A stretch of DNA of 64,000 nt. It comes from Streptomyces katrae (GTDB lineage Bacteria; Actinomycetota; Actinomycetes; Streptomycetales; Streptomycetaceae). The notes under the pieces are model-generated. The model was not told where the DNA came from. It saw only the letters and a program-made list of their open reading frames with translations, and did not search any database. Position 1 is the stretch's first letter. Each line of letters opens with the position of its first letter. The position numbers and the translations under genes are program-made. The stretch is taken from assembly GCF_000717655.1 (NCBI RefSeq), contig NZ_JNZY01000010.1, positions 186,001-250,000 on the forward strand, in the 5' to 3' direction. This document shows, piece by piece, positions 45,596 to 53,557 of this stretch.

Positions 45596-48367
45596 GTGGT
45601 GGCGGCGACGGGGAACGCTGACACGACCGTCGGGCACGGTGAACTGATCAAGGCGGTCGAACGCGCGCTGAACGCGCACGGGCGGGCGCTGCTCACCGGA
45701 CCCGCCGGCGCGGGCAAGACCGAGGTGGTCGGCGCGGTCGCGGCCGCGGCCGCGACCCGCCACGAGACCGTGCTCCGCCTCGCCCCCGAGGCCGCGGACC
45801 AGTGGATACCCGAGGCCTCCGCCGCCGCACTCCTCGCCTCCGTGCCCTGCGCCGCACTGGAACGCCTCTCCGGACCCCAGCGCACCGCCATCGCCCTCCT
45901 GCGCCGCGAGGCCGACGCGCCCCGGGCCGGCCGCGACCACGTCGCGCTGCGGCTCGCCGTGGTCGAGGTGCTCCGTACCCTCGCCGCCCGCACCCCCGTC
46001 CTGCTCGTCCTCGACAACGCCCAGTGGCTGGATGCGGAAAGCACCGATCTGCTCCGTTTCGCGCTGCGCCTGACCCCGCCCCGCGTACGGGTCCTCGTGG
46101 CCGAGTGCGTCCAGGGCGGCGCCCCCGTCGGCGGCCCCCTGTGCGGCCCCGGCACCCCAGGGATACGGGTCCCCCCGCTCGGCGCCGACGAGGTGGCCGA
46201 ACTCCTCGCCCGCCACGGCCTCCCCGCCCGCCTCGCCGGCCGCATCCACCAGGCCAGCGGCGGAAACCCCCGCCTCGCCCTCGCCCTGGGCCACTCCCTC
46301 GCCGAAGCCGCCGAGGCCCGCGACGTCAGCGCCCACCACGCCGACCCCCTGCCCCTGTCCGGCCAGGCCCGCGAGGTCGCCCGCCGGCTCCTCGCCGAAG
46401 CCCCGGCCCGGGCCCGCCGCACCCTGCTGCTCGCCGCCCTCGCGGCCCGCCCGACGACCGCCCTGCTGCGCCGGGCCGGCCGCCCGGACGCCGAGGCCGA
46501 ACTCGCCGAGGCGGAGCGGGCCGCACTGGTCACCGTCGGGGAGGACGGGGCCGTCGCGTTCACCGCCGGCGCCCTGCCCATGGCCCTGGCCGCCGACGCC
46601 GGCTGGCCGGAACGCGCCGCCGGACACGCCGCGCTCGCCGCCGCCGTCGACGACCCCGTCCAGGCCGTACGCCACCGCGCGCTGGCCGTGGACACCCCCG
46701 ACGAGTGGCTCGCCGCCGAGATCACCGAGGCCGCCGCGGCCTGCAGAAGGCGCGGTCAGCGCGCCCTGGCCGCCGAGCTCGGCCTGCTCGCGGCCGAACG
46801 TACCCCGACCAACCGGCCCGGGGACGAACTGGCCCGCCTCGTCGCCGCCGCCGAGGACGCCGGCTGGGCCGGCCGTGCCGATCTCGCACGCCGCGCCACC
46901 CGCGCCGTACTGGCCCGCGACGCCTCGCCCGCCGACCGGGTACGGGCCCGGCTCGCCGTGATCGACGCCGCGGGACAGGCCCTCGCCGCCCTCGACGAGA
47001 CGTTCGCGTACGCCATGGACGACGCCGCCGGAGACCCCGCCCTCCAGGCGGCCGTGCAGCTGCGGTTCGCCACGAAGTACAACCTCAGCGACGGCGACCC
47101 CGTCCGCTCCCGCGACGCCGCGGCCGAGGCCGGCCGGCTCGCCGCCCGGGGCGGCGACCAGGTCGCCGAGGCCATGGCGCTGACCGTACGGGCCCGGATG
47201 GGCCGCATCCTCGGGGACCTCGACGCCGAGGACATCCTGGCCGAGGCCCTGGCCCTGCCCGCCCCCGAGGTGCCGCTCGGCATGCGCAACGCGCCGCAGT
47301 ACCTCGCCGTACGGCACGCCCTCTTCGACGACCGCCTCGACGACGCCCGGCGCCAGCTGCTCGTCCTGCTGCCCGCCGTCCGGCGCACCGGATCCGCGGA
47401 GGACGTCTTCGAGGTGCTGCGCAGTCTCACCGAGGTCGAACTGCGTCGCGGCCGGTGCGCGGTCGCCTCCGCGCACGCCCGCCGCGCCCTGGAACTGACC
47501 ATCGAGGCGGGCCTCTCCCCGGGCCCCGCCTGGTACGCCTCCGCGATGGCCGAAGCCATGGGCGGCAGCTTCGCGCGCGCCGCCGGGTACGCCCGGCGCG
47601 GCATCCAGGCCTCCGAGGAAGAGCACGACCAGGTGTTCCTCTCGCGCAGCCTGTACGCACTCGGCCTGACCGAGCTGGCGACGGGGGAGGCCGCGAAAGC
47701 CGTGGCCACGCTGCGCCGGGTGGCCGAACTCGAGGAGGCCCAGCAGGTCGTCGACCCCTCGATCCTGCGCTGGCACGGAGAGCTGGCCGAGGCCCTGGTG
47801 GCCGCGGACGCGCCCGACGAGGCCGCGGAACTGCTCGGCGCCGTCCGTCCGGTCGCCCTCGGCCTGGGGCGCACCGCGGTGGTGGCCGCACTCGACCGGG
47901 CCCGCGGGCTGTGCCTGTCCGCGCACGGAGACGCCGAGGCCGCCGTACACCTGCTGCAGGCCACGGCGGACCGGTTCGTCGCGCTCCAGCTCCCGGTGGA
48001 GCGCGGCCGTACGCTGCTCGCCCTGGCCCGGGTGGAGCGGCGCCGCCGCCGGCGCGCACCGGCCCGTGCCGCGCTGCGTGCGGCGGCCGAGGTGTTCGCC
48101 GCGGCCGGCGCGAACCCCTGGGTGGAACTCGCCGCCGAGCACCGGGAAGCGGCGCCGGCCGAGGGGGGCACGGCAGTGGCCCTGGCCGCCCTGACGGAGG
48201 CGGAGGCCCGACTCGCCCTGCTCGTCGCCGAGGGCGCCAGCAACCAGGAGGCCGCCGCGAAGCTCTTCGTCAGCGTCAAGACGGTCGAGGCCCGGCTGAC
48301 CCGGATCTACCAGAAGCTCGACGTGCGCTCCCGGGCCCAGCTGGCCACCACCCTGCGCACCCGCTGA
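45596..48367 (+). CDS. LuxR-family (LAL/STAND-type) transcriptional regulator
   Basis: About 923 residues. Walker A GPAGAGKT (35-42), Walker B VLLVLDNAQWLD, a winged-helix and TPR-like helical middle, and a C-terminal LuxR helix-turn-helix (LTEAEARLALLVAEGASNQEAAAKLFVSVKTVEARLTRIYQKL). This is the large ATP-binding LuxR class, ligand-gated activators of catabolic or secondary-metabolite genes. GTG 45596 is the first start that keeps the frame; the next GTG codon (45599) is equally possible. The 189-nt gap and terminator separate it from the protease. No obvious target cluster is adjacent. Confidence 0.88.
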   Translation: MVAATGNADTTVGHGELIKAVERALNAHGRALLTGPAGAGKTEVVGAVAAAAATRHETVLRLAPEAADQWIPEASAAALLASVPCAALERLSGPQRTAIALLRREADAPRAGRDHVALRLAVVEVLRTLAARTPVLLVLDNAQWLDAESTDLLRFALRLTPPRVRVLVAECVQGGAPVGGPLCGPGTPGIRVPPLGADEVAELLARHGLPARLAGRIHQASGGNPRLALALGHSLAEAAEARDVSAHHADPLPLSGQAREVARRLLAEAPARARRTLLLAALAARPTTALLRRAGRPDAEAELAEAERAALVTVGEDGAVAFTAGALPMALAADAGWPERAAGHAALAAAVDDPVQAVRHRALAVDTPDEWLAAEITEAAAACRRRGQRALAAELGLLAAERTPTNRPGDELARLVAAAEDAGWAGRADLARRATRAVLARDASPADRVRARLAVIDAAGQALAALDETFAYAMDDAAGDPALQAAVQLRFATKYNLSDGDPVRSRDAAAEAGRLAARGGDQVAEAMALTVRARMGRILGDLDAEDILAEALALPAPEVPLGMRNAPQYLAVRHALFDDRLDDARRQLLVLLPAVRRTGSAEDVFEVLRSLTEVELRRGRCAVASAHARRALELTIEAGLSPGPAWYASAMAEAMGGSFARAAGYARRGIQASEEEHDQVFLSRSLYALGLTELATGEAAKAVATLRRVAELEEAQQVVDPSILRWHGELAEALVAADAPDEAAELLGAVRPVALGLGRTAVVAALDRARGLCLSAHGDAEAAVHLLQATADRFVALQLPVERGRTLLALARVERRRRRRAPARAALRAAAEVFAAAGANPWVELAAEHREAAPAEGGTAVALAALTEAEARLALLVAEGASNQEAAAKLFVSVKTVEARLTRIYQKLDVRSRAQLATTLRTR

Positions 48368-48395
48368 GGGAGCGCGGAGCGGTGGCCGGACCGGG

Positions 48396-49307
48396 TCAGC
48401 ATCCGAGGTTGTTGCCCGGTGTCACGCCCAGGATCTGCGTGAAGCTCTGGTACGCGTTGATCCGGCTCTGGACCTGAGCAGGGTTGCCGCCGTTGCATTC
48501 CAGGGAGCCGTTGATGGAACGGATCGTCTCGCCGAAGCCGGCTCCGTTGACCATGGCGGCGTGGGCGGTCATCGTGCCCGGGCCGTTCTGGGTGTTCCAG
48601 TACCACAGGGCCGTCTTCATGGCGATGGCCGGATCCTGCTCCACGAGGTACGGGTTGGCGAGCAGGTTGATGCCGAGCGCGTCGCCGGCCGCCTTGTAGT
48701 TGAAGTTCCAGCTGAGCTGGATCGGGCCGCGGCCGTAGTAGGCGGCCTGCCCGGCGGGACAGCCGTACGGCTGGCTCCGGTCGCAGTAGTGGGGGTAGTT
48801 GGCGGTGTTCTGCTCGACGATGTACACGAGCCCGCCCGTCTCGTGCGAGACGTTCGCCAGGAAGGCGGCCGCCTCGCGCCGCTTGACGGTGTCGTCACCG
48901 GTGTTGGCGAAGCCGGGGTACGCAGACAGGGCCGAGACCAGGCCGTTGTACGTGTAGAAGGAATTCCGGTTCGGGAACATCTGGTTGAACTGGGCCTCGG
49001 AGACGACGAATCCGGACGGGTTGCCGGGGTCCTGGCCCCCGCCCCCGCCGCAGGTGCCGAGGTCGGACCAGACGCCCCACTGCCCGGTGCTGCCGGGCGT
49101 CTCGCCCTGGGTCCACCACTTGGCCTGCCAGTTGTGCCCGCTGTACGAGGCACTCATGCCGTTGGTGTACACGGCGGACGAGGCCCACGGGGTGGCGCAG
49201 GCCGCGGCCGCGGAGGCGGGGGAGGCGGGGAGGGCGACCGCGAGGCCGAAGGTGGCGGCCGCGGCGGCGGCCAGCGCCAGGGCGCGGCGGCGAAGCGCAC
49301 GTATCAC
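48396..49307 (-). CDS. Secreted family 19 chitinase with N-terminal CBM5/12
   Basis: 303 residues. Signal peptide (1 to about 34), chitin-binding CBM5/12 (about 36-82: WASSAVYTNGMSASYSGHNW, WWTQGETPG), Gly-rich linker (GGGGGQDPGNPSG), then a GH19 domain with NVSHETGG (catalytic acid Glu156; second acidic residue near Glu165), YYGRGPIQLSWNFNY and GAGFGETIRSINGSLECNGG. This is the modular layout of Streptomyces ChiC/ChiF-type chitinases. It hydrolyses chitin with inversion. GTG start with AAGGAG. The promoter region carries the paired repeats expected for chitin control. Confidence 0.93.
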   Translation of the reverse strand: MIRALRRRALALAAAAAATFGLAVALPASPASAAAACATPWASSAVYTNGMSASYSGHNWQAKWWTQGETPGSTGQWGVWSDLGTCGGGGGQDPGNPSGFVVSEAQFNQMFPNRNSFYTYNGLVSALSAYPGFANTGDDTVKRREAAAFLANVSHETGGLVYIVEQNTANYPHYCDRSQPYGCPAGQAAYYGRGPIQLSWNFNYKAAGDALGINLLANPYLVEQDPAIAMKTALWYWNTQNGPGTMTAHAAMVNGAGFGETIRSINGSLECNGGNPAQVQSRINAYQSFTQILGVTPGNNLGC

Positions 49308-49367
49308 GTAACTGCTCCTTCAGTGGGGGGAGTTGCCGTGGGGGCAAGTACCGCCACTGAAGCGAAG

Positions 49368-49398
49368 CTGGTCTGGACCTGTCAAGGTCTAGACCAGC
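49368..49398 (-). promoter_or_regulatory. Chitinase promoter with paired TGGTC-GACC repeats (DasR-like)
   Basis: On the plus strand CTGGTCTGGACC (49368-49379) and GGTCTAGACC (49386-49395) flank a TTGACA (minus strand) that fits a -35. Paired 12-bp repeats of this kind are known in Streptomyces chitinase promoters, and the TGGTCTAGACCA core is the DasR recognition type. Located 60-90 nt before the chitinase start. Confidence 0.75.
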
Positions 49399-49450
49399 TT
49401 TTGTCGCTTTCGGGCAAACGGGCAGAGCCGGTCGTGGCTCGGTGCGCAAA

Positions 49451-49491
49451 AGGGGGCCGCCTCCGGCTCCGTGAGCTGGAGGCGGCCCCCT
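49451..49491 (-). terminator. Terminator of the DUF5302 gene
   Basis: A perfect 14-bp stem (49451-49464 with 49478-49491), followed on the minus strand by a short TTTT run, 43 nt beyond the DUF5302 stop. Confidence 0.85.
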
Positions 49492-49533
49492 TGTCCGGCA
49501 TCTTCAGGGCATCGCCGTGGAGACCGAGGCCGG

Positions 49534-49725
49534 TCAGCCGGTCTTGCGGCGGGTCTTCTTGTTCTTGCCGCCCGCGCCACCGCTGGCGCCCTGGATCTTC
49601 GCCCGGCTCTGGTGGGCCTGCTGTGCATGGGCACTGCGGGCGTTGCGCTCGAGGGCCTCCCGGAACTTGCGCTTGGCCTCTTCGGCCGCCGATTCGCCCT
49701 GCGGGGTGTTCGACTCTTCTGCCAT
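49534..49725 (-). CDS. DUF5302 small protein
   Basis: 63 residues: MAEESNTPQGESAAEEAKRK, a helix REALERNARSAHAQQAHQ and a strongly basic tail (GGKNKKTRRKTG). Length and pattern fit DUF5302, a small highly charged family found across Streptomyces. The basic tail suggests nucleic acid or ribosome contact, but this is a guess. ATG 49725 with AGGAGG. Monocistronic, with its own terminator. Confidence 0.82.
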   Translation of the reverse strand: MAEESNTPQGESAAEEAKRKFREALERNARSAHAQQAHQSRAKIQGASGGAGGKNKKTRRKTG

Positions 49726-49864
49726 GTTGTCCTCCTGGGTTGACCTGAAGCCGTTTCAGTCTGTCACCCTCCGTCCCCCCTGACCAGCAGGTTCCGTCCG
49801 GCGGGCGCCACGCCCGCCGCCGTCCGGGAGACTGCCCCGAGGACCGGCCGGCTCCCGGGCGGGC

Positions 49865-49895
49865 TTGAGACTCCCGTAGGGGGAGACGTCAGGGT
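49865..49895 (+). promoter_or_regulatory. MerR-type promoter with operator in an expanded spacer
   Basis: TTGAGA (49865-49870) and a weak CAGGGT (49890-49895) are 19 bp apart. Between them lies an inverted repeat CTCCC, five bases, GGGAG (49871-49885). An over-long spacer holding the dyad is the hallmark of MerR-controlled promoters, so autoregulation is likely. Confidence 0.6.
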
Positions 49896-49902
49896 GAGGG
49901 AC

Positions 49903-50829
49903 ATGAACGGCGACACGCTCTTTTCGATCGGGGAAATCGCCCGGCGTACCGGGCTGACGGTGAAGACCGTCCGCTTCTACTCCGACTCGGGGATCGTGCC
50001 GCCCACGGACCGCAGCCCCGCCGGCTACCGGCTCTACGACACCGACGCAGTCGCCCGCCTCGACCTCGCCCGCACCCTGCGCGACCTCGGCCTCGACCTG
50101 GCCACGATCCGCAGGGTGCTGGACAGGGAGGCCTCCGTACCGGAGGTCGCGGCGGCCCACGCCGACGCCCTGGACGTGCAGATACGCACGCTGCGGCTGC
50201 GGCGGGCGGTACTGCGCGCGGTGGCCCGGCGCGGCGCCTCATCCCAGGAGACACGCCTCATGCACCGACTCGCCCAGCTCTCCGAAGCCGAACGGCACCG
50301 GCTGGTCCATGCCTTCATCGACGACACCTTCGGGGGCTTCGACGCCAATCCGGAGTTCGTGGCCATGATGCGCTCGGCCATGCCCGAGTTCCCCGACGAC
50401 CCCACCACCGAGCAGCTCGAGGCCTGGGTGGAGCTCGCCGAACTCTGCCAGGACGCCGGCTTCCGCGCGTCCGTACGCCGAATGGCCGAGCACCAAGCGG
50501 CCGACCGGGCCGACGGCGACACCACCGGCCTCCACCACGAACTCACCGAGGCGGTCCGCGAACGCGTCGGCGAGGCCCTCGAAGCGGGCATCCTCCCGAG
50601 GTCCGTCGAAGCGCTGCCCGTCACGAACGCCCTGACCGCCCTCTACGGGCACGCCTTCGGGCGCGCGGACGACGGTGATCTGCGCCGTTGGCTGCTGGCC
50701 CGGCTGGAGGCGGCCGCCGATCCGCGTGCCGAGCGCTACTGGCAGCTCCTGGCCGTGATCAACGGGTGGCCGCCCTCGCCGAGCCTGGCGCCCGTGTTCA
50801 CCTGGTTCACGGCCGCGCTGCGCGGCTGA
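49903..50829 (+). CDS. MerR-family transcriptional regulator
   Basis: 308 residues. The N-terminal MerR winged helix (LFSIGEIARRTGLTVKTVRFYSDSGIVPP, SPAGYRLYD) and dimerisation helix are followed by a long C-terminal helical domain (about 110-300) without cysteine metal ligands, so a drug- or ligand-responsive type. I prefer ATG 49903 with GTGAGGG upstream over the GTG at 49894. It reads away from DUF5302 and ends at a strong terminator. Confidence 0.88.
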   Translation: MNGDTLFSIGEIARRTGLTVKTVRFYSDSGIVPPTDRSPAGYRLYDTDAVARLDLARTLRDLGLDLATIRRVLDREASVPEVAAAHADALDVQIRTLRLRRAVLRAVARRGASSQETRLMHRLAQLSEAERHRLVHAFIDDTFGGFDANPEFVAMMRSAMPEFPDDPTTEQLEAWVELAELCQDAGFRASVRRMAEHQAADRADGDTTGLHHELTEAVRERVGEALEAGILPRSVEALPVTNALTALYGHAFGRADDGDLRRWLLARLEAAADPRAERYWQLLAVINGWPPSPSLAPVFTWFTAALRG

Positions 50830-50886
50830 CAGCGGCGTACGGCCGGGCGGCGGGACGGGCCCGGGGGCCGGCAGGCCGGCGGCACA

Positions 50887-50923
50887 CGAAGTCCCGGGCC
50901 TCGCGGGGAGACCCGGGACTTCG
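50887..50923. terminator. Terminator after the MerR gene
   Basis: A perfect 12-bp stem (50887-50898 with 50912-50923) with a 13-nt loop, between the convergent MerR and ketopantoate-reductase genes; it can serve both. Confidence 0.8.
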
Positions 50924-50973
50924 CTGGTGCACTTCGCTTGACCGACGTGTTCAACGACGGACCGCGCCGGAGG

Positions 50974-51909
50974 TCACCCGCCGATTCGGGCCTGCACCGC
51001 GCGCCGCTGGTGCACCCGTAGTTGCAGGGTGGCGAGGTCCAGCAGCGGGGTGGGCACGGCGAGCGCGCGGGCCCGGGCGACCAGGTCGCCGAAGACGTGC
51101 TCGACCTCCGTGGGACGACCGGCGACCAGGTCCCGGTACATGGACGGGGTGAGCGGGGAGCCGGGCGTGGTCACCGTCCGGGTGGTGAAGGCGAGTTCGG
51201 CATCCGGTACGGGATGGCCCGCGGCGGCCGAGACGGCCGCCGCCTCCGCGAGTACGGCCGGCCCGAGGCCGGATCCGCCGGGAACGGCGCCGACCTCGCC
51301 GACAGAGCCGCGCGCCAGGCAGGTGACGGCCGCCAGCGTGGTGATGAAGACCCACTTGTGCCACATCGCGGCGACGACGTCCGGGGTCTCGGGGCTGTCG
51401 ATGCCCGCCCCGGTCAGCAGGGCGCGTACGGCGTCCACGCGCGCGGAGGCGCGGCCGTCGAGTTCACCGGTGAGCAGAGTGGACGGCGGGGCCATGCGCA
51501 CGATGTCGCCGTGCTCGTTCAGGGTGGTGACCACCTTGGCCACGCCGCCGAGGACCGGCGCGCCGCCGAAGCGGCCTATGAGGTGGTCGAGGTGGGCCAT
51601 GCCGTTGAGCAGCGGCACGATCGCGGTCCGCGGGCCGACCGCCGGGGCCAGGTCCTTCGCCGCGCGGTCGAGCGCCGTGGACTTCACCGAGAGCAGGACG
51701 AGGTCGTACGGGTGCGACAGCGCGTCGGCGGTGACCAACTGCGGGGTGAGCGTGAGGACTTCGCCGAGGCCCGTCACCCGCAGCCCGCGCTCGCGAAGGG
51801 CGGCGGCCCGCTCCGGGCGGACCAGGAAGGTGACGTCCTGTCCGGCGTGGGCGAGGCGGGCACCGAACCAGCCGCCTGCGGCTCCGGCGCCGACTGTCAG
51901 GATTCTCAT
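50974..51909 (-). CDS. 2-dehydropantoate 2-reductase family (PanE/ApbA)
   Basis: 311 residues. Rossmann NADP-binding start MRILTVGAGAAGGWFGARLA, then LVLLSVKSTALDRA with the family lysine region, PLLNGMAHLD, and the C-terminal helical domain with MWHKWVFITTLAAVTCL and the SMYRDLVAGRPTEVEH signature. The reaction would be NADPH-dependent ketopantoate reduction or a related oxo-acid reduction. ATG overlaps the HxlR stop (ATGA), so it is the regulator's likely target and may act in a stress or detoxification role instead of pantothenate synthesis. Confidence 0.88.
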   Translation of the reverse strand: MRILTVGAGAAGGWFGARLAHAGQDVTFLVRPERAAALRERGLRVTGLGEVLTLTPQLVTADALSHPYDLVLLSVKSTALDRAAKDLAPAVGPRTAIVPLLNGMAHLDHLIGRFGGAPVLGGVAKVVTTLNEHGDIVRMAPPSTLLTGELDGRASARVDAVRALLTGAGIDSPETPDVVAAMWHKWVFITTLAAVTCLARGSVGEVGAVPGGSGLGPAVLAEAAAVSAAAGHPVPDAELAFTTRTVTTPGSPLTPSMYRDLVAGRPTEVEHVFGDLVARARALAVPTPLLDLATLQLRVHQRRAVQARIGG

Positions 51910-52448
51910 GCGGGAGAGCCTTTCGTGAGGGGCAGCGGCTGCAGGAGCCGGTGCGGTCGGTGCAGGGCCGCGGTGACGGGATCGTCGTCGGCGGACGGCG
52001 CCGGCAGCCCGGGCCCGGGCGCCACCAGGAGATCTGCGACCTCGACGGGTACATGGCAGCCGGTGCAGCGCCCGTCGACGGCGACCGGGGCGTCGTCGAC
52101 GGCGTGCAGGAAGACCCGGCGCGGCCCGCCGGGCGCGGGCCGGTGCTCCTCGCCCCAGAGGGACAGCGCGCGGACGGCCGGCCAGAGGCGGACGCCCTTG
52201 TCCGTGAGGGCGTACACCTCGCGCCGGCCGTCCCCGGGTGCGCGGGCCAGCACCCCGGCCGTGGTGAGACCGGCGAGCCGGTCGGTGAGGACCGCGCGCG
52301 GGATGCCGAGGTGGGCGGCGAAGTCCCCGAACCGCCGGACTCCGAAGAAGGCGTCCCGCACGATCAGGAGGGTCCAGCGCTCGCCGACGACCTCCATGGC
52401 GCGGGAGAGCGAGCAGGACTGGCCGCGGTAGTCGCGAGGGAGCGGCAT
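51906..52448 (-). CDS. HxlR-family transcriptional regulator
   Basis: 180 residues. Conserved HxlR start YRGQSCSLSRAMEVVGERWTLLIVRDAFFGVRRF, then LTDRLAGLTTAGVL in the recognition wing. The family usually has around 110 residues; the C-terminal extension here has a CTGC pair (GRCTGCHVPVE), possibly redox- or metal-sensing. Start ATG 52448 lies just behind a perfect 10-bp dyad (52466-52486). Coupled to the reductase gene. Confidence 0.88.
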   Translation of the reverse strand: MPLPRDYRGQSCSLSRAMEVVGERWTLLIVRDAFFGVRRFGDFAAHLGIPRAVLTDRLAGLTTAGVLARAPGDGRREVYALTDKGVRLWPAVRALSLWGEEHRPAPGGPRRVFLHAVDDAPVAVDGRCTGCHVPVEVADLLVAPGPGLPAPSADDDPVTAALHRPHRLLQPLPLTKGSPA

Positions 52449-52465
52449 GGCCCCACCGTAGCAAG

Positions 52466-52486
52466 TCGGTTCGGTGACCGAACCGA
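52466..52486. promoter_or_regulatory. Perfect inverted repeat, candidate HxlR operator
   Basis: Arms TCGGTTCGGT (52466-52475) and its exact complement (52477-52486) around a single central base, 18-38 nt upstream of the HxlR start and 3 nt past the caspase-gene stop. Confidence 0.65.
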
Positions 52487-52489
52487 TGC

Positions 52490-53290
52490 TCAGATCGTGA
52501 AGGGCTTCTGGCCGAGGAACCGGCTGTCGGGGCTGCCCGTCGTGAAGAAGTTCGGGATCTGGGTGGCGGGCATGCGCTTCTTGATGTCGCGGTGGAAGGT
52601 CTCGTAGTCGCCGCTGAACTCCCCGCCGTTCCAGACCCGGAGCAGGGTCTCGGTGAACTTGCCGTTGACCCGGCCGTCCAGGGCGACCTGGTCGTCCTGG
52701 CAGGCGGAGATGAGCACGACGCCCGGTTCCCCGCCGTTGCCGTTCGTGCTCCTCAGCTCGCGCTGGAGGTCCTGGAAGAACGCCTTGTCCCGCTCGAAGA
52801 TCTGCTGCTGCTTCAGCACGGGCATGAGGCGGGCCGCTTCCCCCTGGGCGGGGTCGTCGATCAGTTCGGTGGCGGTGCCGCTGTGGCAGCAGTCCAGGAA
52901 GGTGATGATCCGGACGTCCTTGTGGAACCGCTGGAACTCCCGGTGCAGCTCGTCGTCGAGGAACTGGCGGTCGAAGAACACGAGGGTCTCGTCGAGCTCG
53001 TCCGGCTCGTCGCCCTCGCTGTCGGGCATCTGGCCGCCGTGGCCCGAGTAGGTGAGGAGCAGGATGTCCCCGCCCCCGAGCTTCCCGGCCGCCTTGCGCA
53101 GTGCGGCCGTGATGGTGTCGACGGTGGCGTCCTTCGTCAGGATCACGGTGTCGTCGAACCCGGCGCCGCGGGCCAGTTCGGCCATGTCCCGGGCGTCGTT
53201 CTCGCACGCCATGAGCTGTCCGTCCCAGCCGCCGTACTTGCTGGGGTCGACGTTGTTGAGTCCTACGTGGATGGACACGCCTGCGGGCAT
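52490..53290 (-). CDS. Caspase-family (metacaspase-like) protease
   Basis: 266 residues. The caspase p20-like fold begins at VSIHVGLNNVDPSKYGGW. The catalytic dyad is visible: His84 in LLTYSGHGGQ and the cysteine pair in FLDCCHSGTA (Cys135 by alignment with DxCHSG). EDELDETLVFFDRQFLDDEL follows the family layout. No prodomain or C-terminal module is attached. It should cleave proteins after basic or acidic residues, and must be controlled by partners. ATG 53290 with GAGGAGG. It diverges over 267 nt from the double-NTPase gene, whose operon encodes two further proteases. Confidence 0.88.
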   Translation of the reverse strand: MPAGVSIHVGLNNVDPSKYGGWDGQLMACENDARDMAELARGAGFDDTVILTKDATVDTITAALRKAAGKLGGGDILLLTYSGHGGQMPDSEGDEPDELDETLVFFDRQFLDDELHREFQRFHKDVRIITFLDCCHSGTATELIDDPAQGEAARLMPVLKQQQIFERDKAFFQDLQRELRSTNGNGGEPGVVLISACQDDQVALDGRVNGKFTETLLRVWNGGEFSGDYETFHRDIKKRMPATQIPNFFTTGSPDSRFLGQKPFTI

Positions 53291-53448
53291 GAGGTCCTCC
53301 TCGGATGCGGTGGGCACGGTGGCACCGGATGGGGCGACACCTCGGGCATGGGTTCCGCGGCAGGGGGCCCGCCGAACCGCGCGGGGCGCAGCGCCGCCCG
53401 ATCGGGCGCGGCGGCCGGAGCAACGGGCGCGATGCATACGCCCGGCCG

Positions 53449-53521
53449 GCAGTCACTCCGAGACCGGTCGCCTTGCCGCCGGACAGACCGGGTGAAACCA
53501 TGGCAGGTAGCAATCACTCCG
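53449..53521 (+). repeat. Directly repeated 12-mer in the caspase/NTPase divergent promoter
   Basis: GCAGTCACTCCG (53449-53460) and GCAATCACTCCG (53510-53521) differ at one base and lie 61 bp apart; the second is 37 nt before the NTPase start. Possible regulator sites. Confidence 0.4.
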
Positions 53522-53557
53522 TCTGTCGCCCGTCAAGGGCGGCCGGGTAGGTGCGGT

